Below are positions 58,585-64,000 of a stretch of DNA of 64,000 nucleotides, piece after piece. Within the stretch, counting starts at the first letter, position 1. The number at the start of each line of letters is the position of its first letter. A program made the position numbers and the translations under genes. The DNA lies in NCBI RefSeq assembly GCF_019175385.1, contig NC_083340.1:14582336-14646335 (forward strand). The letters run 5' to 3'. Source of the stretch: Lycium barbarum (Eukaryota > Streptophyta > Magnoliopsida > Solanales > Solanaceae). The notes beneath the pieces are model-generated. The model did not search any database. It was not told the DNA's origin and saw nothing but the letters and a program-made list of their open reading frames with translations.

Positions 58585-59250
58585 TTGTAAAATATTCTAT
58601 TAGAAAATGTAAACATGCTCATTTTAATTATTATTACTCCCACATCCCAATTTATGTTGATTGCTCTCTTCTCTCTCTTCTCTTCTCTCTCCTCCACCAC
58701 CAACGGTAACATCTCCCCCCCTCCCCACCCCACCTGCCACCACATCCGGCGATCAGACCGCGTCCGGCGACCAGGTAACTCCGGCGATCAGGTAACGCCG
58801 GTCACTTTTCCGGCCAAATCTACTTTTTCTCTCTCTTTCCTTTTCTTCTTCTTCTTTTCTTCTTCTCTTCTCCTTTTCCCCTTTTTTATCCGCTCCTGGC
58901 GCTACCAGAACACAGCTGCGTCATCGCCGGAGACTTTTTCCGGCACCATTTTCCGGCCAGCCCTCTCTTTCTCTCCTTTTTTCTTTTTTCTTTTCTTGTC
59001 CCCCCTCTTCTCTGCTCCTGTTTCAGGTCTCTGTGAAAATAATTCCGGCAGTGAACAGTGAACAGTAACTCCGGCAGTGAACAGTGAACAGTACTCGGAC
59101 GTTGAACAGTGTTTTCCTGCGGCGATCGGGTTCATTTCAACTGGAGTTGGTACTTCCGGTTGCCATATTCATTATTTGTCCATACACTTGTAGTTTTATT
59201 TTTTGCTAACTTTAGGCTTTTGAATAGTTTATTAGTTCATACTCATTTTC

Positions 59251-62188
59251 GTGGCTTTGCTTAGTGATGGTAGACTAGGGTCATGTTCTCGTTCAGGGAC
59301 GGGGGCGAGGGTTAGGAGGGGTAAGTGGGTTAAAGGAGCGTCTAGGTTGAGAGTAGGATCTTGGAACATTGGAACGTTAACGGGGAAGTCCATAGAGCTA
59401 GTTAAGATTCTTCAGAAGAGGAAGATTAATATAGGTTGTATCCAAGAGACCAAATGGGTAGGTCCTAAAGCTAAGGAGGTAGACGGGTATAAGCTGTGGT
59501 TCTCTGGTAGGTCGAAGTATAGAAATGGGGTGGGCATTTTAGTAGATAGTGAATTAAGGGATCAGGTGGTAGAGGTTAGGAGAGTCACTGATAGGATGAT
59601 GTCGATTAAGGTGGTCGTTGAAGGACTCACTTTGAACATTATTAGTGTATATGCGCCGCAAGCGGGCTTAGGCGACGAGGAGAAGAGGCGCTTTTGGGAG
59701 GATTTGGACGAATTAGTGGGAGGCATACCGCCTACTGAGAAGCTATTCGTGGGAGGTGATTTCAATGGACACATCGGACCTATTTCGGGAGGTTATGATG
59801 ATGTGCATGGAGGCTTTGGCTTCGGGGACAGGAATGGAGGAGGAGTCTCACTTTTGGATTTTGCAAGAGCTTTTGGGTTGGTGATAGCCAATTCGAGTTT
59901 CCCAAAGAAGGAGGAACACTTGGTAACCTTCCGTAGTTCGGTGGCTAAGACTCAAATAGACTTTTTACTCCTTAGGAAGGATGATAAAGGTCTGTGCAAG
60001 GATTGTAAGGTCATTCCGAGCGAATATCTTACAACCCGACATAAGCTCTTGGTGATGGATTTAGCGATCAAGATGATGAGGAAGAAGAGGGTCGTGGAGG
60101 ACCGACCTATGATCAGATGGGGGAGTTTGACCACTATTAGTGCCCTGGAGATGGGAGAGAAATTGAAGGATATGGGGGCCTGGGATAGTAATGGGGATGC
60201 GACCAGTATGTGGGATAAGACGGCTAGTTGCATTAGGGTGGTAGCAAGGGAAGTGTTGGGGGTCTCGACAGGTAGTCGTGGTCAGCATCGAGGGGACTGG
60301 TGGTGGAATGGAGAAGTTCAAGGGAAGGTGGAAGCAAAGAAGGTGGCGTATGCGAAGTTGATAGAAAGCAAGGATGAGGTGGAGAAGTGGACGAATACAG
60401 AACTTTATAAGATGGCAAGGAAGGAGGCGAAGTTGGCGGTTTCGACGGCAAAAACGGCAGCTTTTGAACGCATGTATGCTGAACTAAAAGAGAAAGGAGG
60501 GGACCAGAAATTGTTCAGGCTAGCCAAGGCGAGGGAGAGAAAGGCACGTGATGTGGATCAAGTAAAATGCATCAAGGACGAGCATGGCAAAGTATTGCTA
60601 GAGGAGACTGTCATTAGACGGAGATGGCAGTCATACTTCTCCAAACTCTTGAATGAAGAAGGGGACAGAGACATTGTGTTGGGTGATTTAGAACATACAG
60701 GAAGGCGTCGCGACTTTGGCTATTGCAGGAGTATTAAGGTTGACGAGGTTAAGGGTGTTGTTCGTAGGATGCGCAGGGGAAGAGCGACCGAACCTGATGA
60801 GATTCCGGGGGAATTCTGGAAGAGCGCGGGCCCGGCAGGTTTGGAGTGGCTGACTAGGTTGTTTAATGTCATCTTTAAGACGACATTGATGCCCGAAGAA
60901 TGGAGGGCGAGTGTAATGATCCCTCTATACAAGAATAAGGGAGATATCCAGAGTTGCAACAACTATATAGGTATCAAGCTGTTAAGCTACTATGAAAGTG
61001 TGGGAAAGGGTGGTGGAGATGAGGGTGAGGAGAGGTGTGTCTATTTCAGAAAACCAGTTCGGATTCATGCCGGGACGTTCAACTACAGAAGCCATCCATC
61101 TTATGAGAAGGTTGGTGGAGCAGTATAGGGAGAGGAAGAGGGATTTACACATGGTATTCATCGACCTAGAAAAGGCTTATGACAAAGTTCCAAGACAGAT
61201 CCTATGGAAATGCTTGGAGGCTAAAAGTGTACCTGTGGCGTACATTAGGGTGATCAAGGACATGTATGAGGGAGCCAAAACCAGGGTGAGGACAGTAGGA
61301 GGAGACTCAGAGCACTTCCAGTTGTGATGGGGTTGCATCAAGGATCAGCTCTTAGTCCGTTTTTATTTGCCTTGGTGATGGATGGATTGACACGACAAAT
61401 TCAAGGTGAGGTGCCATGGTGTATGCTTTTGGTGGACGACATAGTCCTGATTGACGAGACTCGTAGAGGAGTTAACGCTAAGATGGAGTGTTGGAGACAT
61501 ACTCTGGAGTCTAAAGGGTTTACGCTGAGTAGGACCAAGACAGAGTACTTGGAGTGTAAGTTCAGTGAAGCACCTTAGGAGGCTGACTTGGAAGTAAGGC
61601 TTGGTACCCAGGCCATCCAGAAGAAAAGTAGTTTCAAGTACCTTGGGTCTATTGTGCAAGGCAGCGGGGAGATTGGCGATGATGTCACACATCGTATTGG
61701 GGCAGGGTGAATGAATGGAGGCTTGCTTCCGGAGTGCTATGTGACAAGAAGGTGCCACCAAAACTTAAGGGCAAGTTCTACAAAGTGGTGGTTAGACCGA
61801 CTATGCTGTATGGGGCGAAGTGTTGGCCAGTTAAGATCTCTCACGTTCAAAAGATGAAAGTTGCCGAGATGAGAATGTTGAGATGGATGTGTGGCCACAC
61901 CAGGAGTGACAGGATTAGGAATGAGGATATTCGGGATAAGGTGGGGGTGGCCTCGGTGGAAGACAAGATGCGAGAAGCGAGATTGAGATGGTTTGGGCAT
62001 GTGAAGAGGAGAGACACAGATGCCCCAGTGCGGAGGTGTGAGAGGTTGGCCATGGATGAGGTAGGGGTAGGCCGAAGAAGTATTGGGGAGAGGTAATTAG
62101 ACACGACATGGCGCAATTACAGCTTACCGATGACATGACCTTAGATAGGAGGGTTTGGAGGACCCAAATTAGGGTAGAAGGCTAGTAG
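59251..62188 (+). pseudogene. RTE LINE endonuclease/reverse transcriptase, frameshifted
   Basis: The first frame (59,251-61,128) encodes the EEP endonuclease: [52 protein letters not shown] and [13 protein letters not shown] follows ([51 protein letters not shown]), and the catalytic box reads LLVDD. The C-terminus ([36 protein letters not shown]) matches the fragments at 13 kb and 63.4 kb. Frameshifts lie near 60,990, 61,318 and 61,708, with a TAG at 61,576. No in-frame ATG precedes the endonuclease: the codon where the frame opens (GTG at 59,251) may be a mutated start. Not functional. Confidence 0.92.
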
Positions 62189-62243
62189 ATAGTCTCGTTA
62201 TCCGTTCTTATTAGTAGTCGCATTATTGCAATATAATTTCTTG

Positions 62244-62368
62244 TGCTCCGATTTCTGCTATTATGTGTTATTATCTGTTATTTCCTGTGCTTTGGTTATC
62301 CTGTGTCATCTGCTCCGATTTCTGCTATTATCTGTTATTTCCTGTGCTCTGATTATCCTGTGTTATCT
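62244..62368 (+). repeat. Tandem duplication in the LINE 3' UTR
   Basis: Two copies, about 67 bp each, starting TGCTCCGATTTCTGCTATTAT at 62,244 and 62,311, with minor differences. Confidence 0.8.
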
Positions 62369-62571
62369 GTGTCGCTTGCATTATTTCATTTTCATATCGC
62401 TTTAAATCTCTTAACCTTATCTGACTTCTTTTTATGCTTTTATTGAGCCGAGGGTCTTTCGGAAACAGCCGTCCTACCTTGGTAGGAGTCAGGTCTGCGT
62501 ACACTCTACCCTCCCCAGACCCCACGATGTGGGATTTCACTGGGTTGTTGTTGTTGTAAAATATTCTATTA

Positions 62572-63029
62572 TTCCAAATGATTAATACTTTAAAAAAAGT
62601 CGTTCATCCTATTAAAGCACGTGTAACATCTACAGAAGAAGAGGGTGTCTCTCGAGAGGAATTAGATTCTATTAAACTTGAAGGAAAGCCGAGTTGGTTA
62701 GGAACATAACATATATTTCATTACGTTCCCGTTCGTTCCATTTTATGTTGCATTATTTCATTATTAGTCTTTTCTAAATCGAAATAATACCTTTTTTTTA
62801 TATTTAGGAACAAATAAATTTTAAATTCTTATTTTATTCTTGATAATATACTTTATAGTTACAGAAATCTCATGACATGTTTAAACTTGCAAGTTTTTTT
62901 CTTCTTTCTTCAATTTCGTGTATAATCAAACATTCATAAAATGCGTCATAAAGGGGGATCGTGCATACCCTCTTGGAGAGTACCTTTTATAAATATGTTC
63001 ATCCAAATCCTCGAGATTTCTATCTATTA
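62572..63029. other. Intergenic DNA after the LINE
   Basis: No gene recognised. A short frame with SREELDSIKLEGKPSWL-like reading near 62,650-62,700 has no clear family. Confidence 0.4.
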
Positions 63030-63340
63030 GGCCATCTCCAACCTTGCACCATTTTTTGCACCAAATGCTATTTTAGAGCAAAAAATAGTGTTTTGGAGCT
63101 CCAACCTTGTACTATTTTTTGCACCATTTTGGTGCATGAATAGTGTTGCACCAAATTTGGTGCAACACTATTCATTGCACCATTTCTATTCATTAATAAT
63201 TTATTATTTATTTTTATTATATAACACTTTTAATTTAACATATTATAAATTTTAAATTTTATATTTAGATTCCTAATATACCTATTCATCTACACCATTA
63301 CTATTCATTAATATATTTTTTTTTTAATTATATAACACTT
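63030..63340. mobile_element. MITE fragment with GGCCATCTCCAACCTTGCACC start
   Basis: A region of TTTGCACC, GGTGCAA and ATAGTG palindromes that starts GGCCATCTCCAACCTTGCACC, a common plant MITE motif. The matching inverted end is not present before the LINE fragment begins at about 63,345. A nearly repeated ATTATATAACACTTTTA occurs at 63,217 and 63,327. Confidence 0.5.
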
Positions 63341-63344
63341 TTAG

Positions 63345-63792
63345 AGTGCAAGTTTAGTGTAGCACCTCAAGAGGCTGGCTTGGAAGTGAGGCTTAGTACC
63401 CAGGCCATCCAGAAGAAAAGTAGTTTCAAGTATCTTGGGTCTATTATGCAAGGTAGCAGGGAAATTGACGATGATGTCACACATCGTATTGGGGCAGGGT
63501 GGATGAAATGGAGGCTCGCTTCTACAAGAAGGTACCATCACAACTTAAGGGCAAGTTCTACAAAGTGGTGGTTAGACCGACTATGTTGTATGGGGCGGAG
63601 TGTTGGCCAGTTAAGATCTCTCACATTCAAAAGACGAAAGTTGTCGAGATGAGAATGTTGAGATGGATGTGTGGCCACACTAGGAGTGACAAGATTAGGA
63701 ATGAGGATATTCGGGACAAGGTGGGAATGACCTCGGTGGAAGAAAAGATGCGGGAAGCGAGATTGAGATGGTTTGGGCATGTGAAGAGGAGA
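63345..63792 (+). mobile_element. RTE LINE fragment, cut by a long LTR
   Basis: An internal piece of the same [21 protein letters not shown], then [13 protein letters not shown], then [20 protein letters not shown] and [10 protein letters not shown]. It is more intact here than the copy at 61.7 kb, but the start is truncated and the end is interrupted by the LTR at 63,793. Confidence 0.88.
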
Positions 63793-64000
63793 TGTCATAC
63801 CCCATTTTAACCCGGGAGTTAAAGTAGAAGTACGACATATTGGAGATTCCTTTTTTTTTTATTTGTTTTAAAGGATTAAGGAGTCGCCACCTAATTATTT
63901 CCGGTGAATTAGGACACCTAAAGTTTATTAAAGTCATGTTTAAAGTTAACTCTGTTTAAGGTCTGCGAAACTTAAGATTCTAGGTAAGGGTTCAATTAGT
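63793..64000. mobile_element. Long LTR family, copy 3 (partial, runs off the window)
   Basis: Starts TGTCATACCCCATTTTAA and shares GGAGATTCC, AAGGAGTCGCCACCTAATT, GGTGAATTAGG and AGATTCTAGGTAAGGGTTC with copies 1 and 2. It interrupts the LINE. The rest lies outside the window, so whether it is solo or part of a full element is unknown. Confidence 0.8.

Larger units (their letters stand above)
58603..62553 (+). mobile_element. Near full-length RTE-type LINE
   Basis: A roughly 3.95-kb non-LTR element flanked by the perfect 18-bp duplication TTGTAAAATATTCTATTA (58,585-58,602 and 62,554-62,571). The 5' region (58,640-59,150) is rich in CCGGCGATCAGG and GTGAACAGTGAACAG repeats. Then come endonuclease and RT. 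The 3' UTR ends with GAGCCGAGGGTC, TCTGCGTACACTC, CTCCCCAGACCCC and a short (TTG)n tail, typical of plant RTE elements. The coding part is broken in several places. Confidence 0.93.

Noticed and set aside
59952..60451. Minus-strand frames inside the LINE
   Set aside because: Shadows of the LINE endonuclease/RT frame.
1..64000. Evidence of bacterial, plastid or mitochondrial transfer
   Set aside because: No prokaryotic gene clusters or organellar genes are seen; SUFD and the RNP are ordinary nuclear genes with introns and transit peptides.

Overview
The window is plant nuclear DNA, most likely from the Solanaceae (tobacco, nightshade, Lycium type). This is an inference from AT-rich, intron-bearing genes mixed with Solanaceae-style SINEs, Stowaway and hAT MITEs, RTE and L1 LINEs, copia elements and very long gypsy-like LTRs. 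I see no bacterial or organellar DNA. About four host genes are present and nearly everything else is transposon-derived.

Layout. 1-12,885: a decayed copia retrotransposon end whose LTR was split by an 11.6-kb Mutator-like element (MULE, 9-bp TSD TTAATAATA). The MULE carries a broken transposase, a captured B3-domain fragment and an intact GRF zinc-finger/TM ORF, and was itself hit by a 4.8-kb solo-LTR-like element (TSD ATCCT). 13,005-13,975: fragment of an RTE-type LINE. 14-17 kb: non-coding DNA with SINE and MITE remnants. 17,159-22,632 (minus): chloroplast SUFD (Fe-S cluster assembly), three exons, with introns full of insertions. 22,863-24,226: a 5'-truncated L1 with a 15-bp TSD just upstream of SUFD. 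24.2-25.5 kb: pyrimidine tract and a degenerate minisatellite. 27,250-28,915 (minus): a tetraspanin gene. 29.4-32.6 kb: a MITE cluster, including a hAT derivative nested in a MULE-type MITE.

33,052-45,190: a second MULE transposase, split by a 10.3-kb copia element (TSD GTATG) that is in turn split by a second 4-kb copy of the solo-LTR family. 46.5-50.2 kb: a near-perfect foldback MITE, a SINE remnant, possible LTR remains and microsatellites. 51,283-55,388 (plus): a chloroplast two-RRM ribonucleoprotein gene with Stowaway MITEs in two introns, one abutting the exon-1 splice donor. 57,192-58,202 (plus): an ATL-family RING-H2 E3 ligase gene. 58,603-62,553: a near full-length RTE LINE (18-bp TSD) with frameshifts. 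63.0-64.0 kb: a MITE fragment, a third RTE fragment and the start of a third long-LTR copy cut by the window edge.

The host genes are not an operon-like unit. SUFD and the RNP both act in the chloroplast, while the tetraspanin and ATL proteins are membrane proteins. The most interesting structures are the cargo-carrying MULE, the two parallel three-level insertion stacks, and the MITE whose target duplication supplies part of a splice donor. Intron positions were placed by reading frame, GT/AG signals and protein continuity; no transcript data were available.
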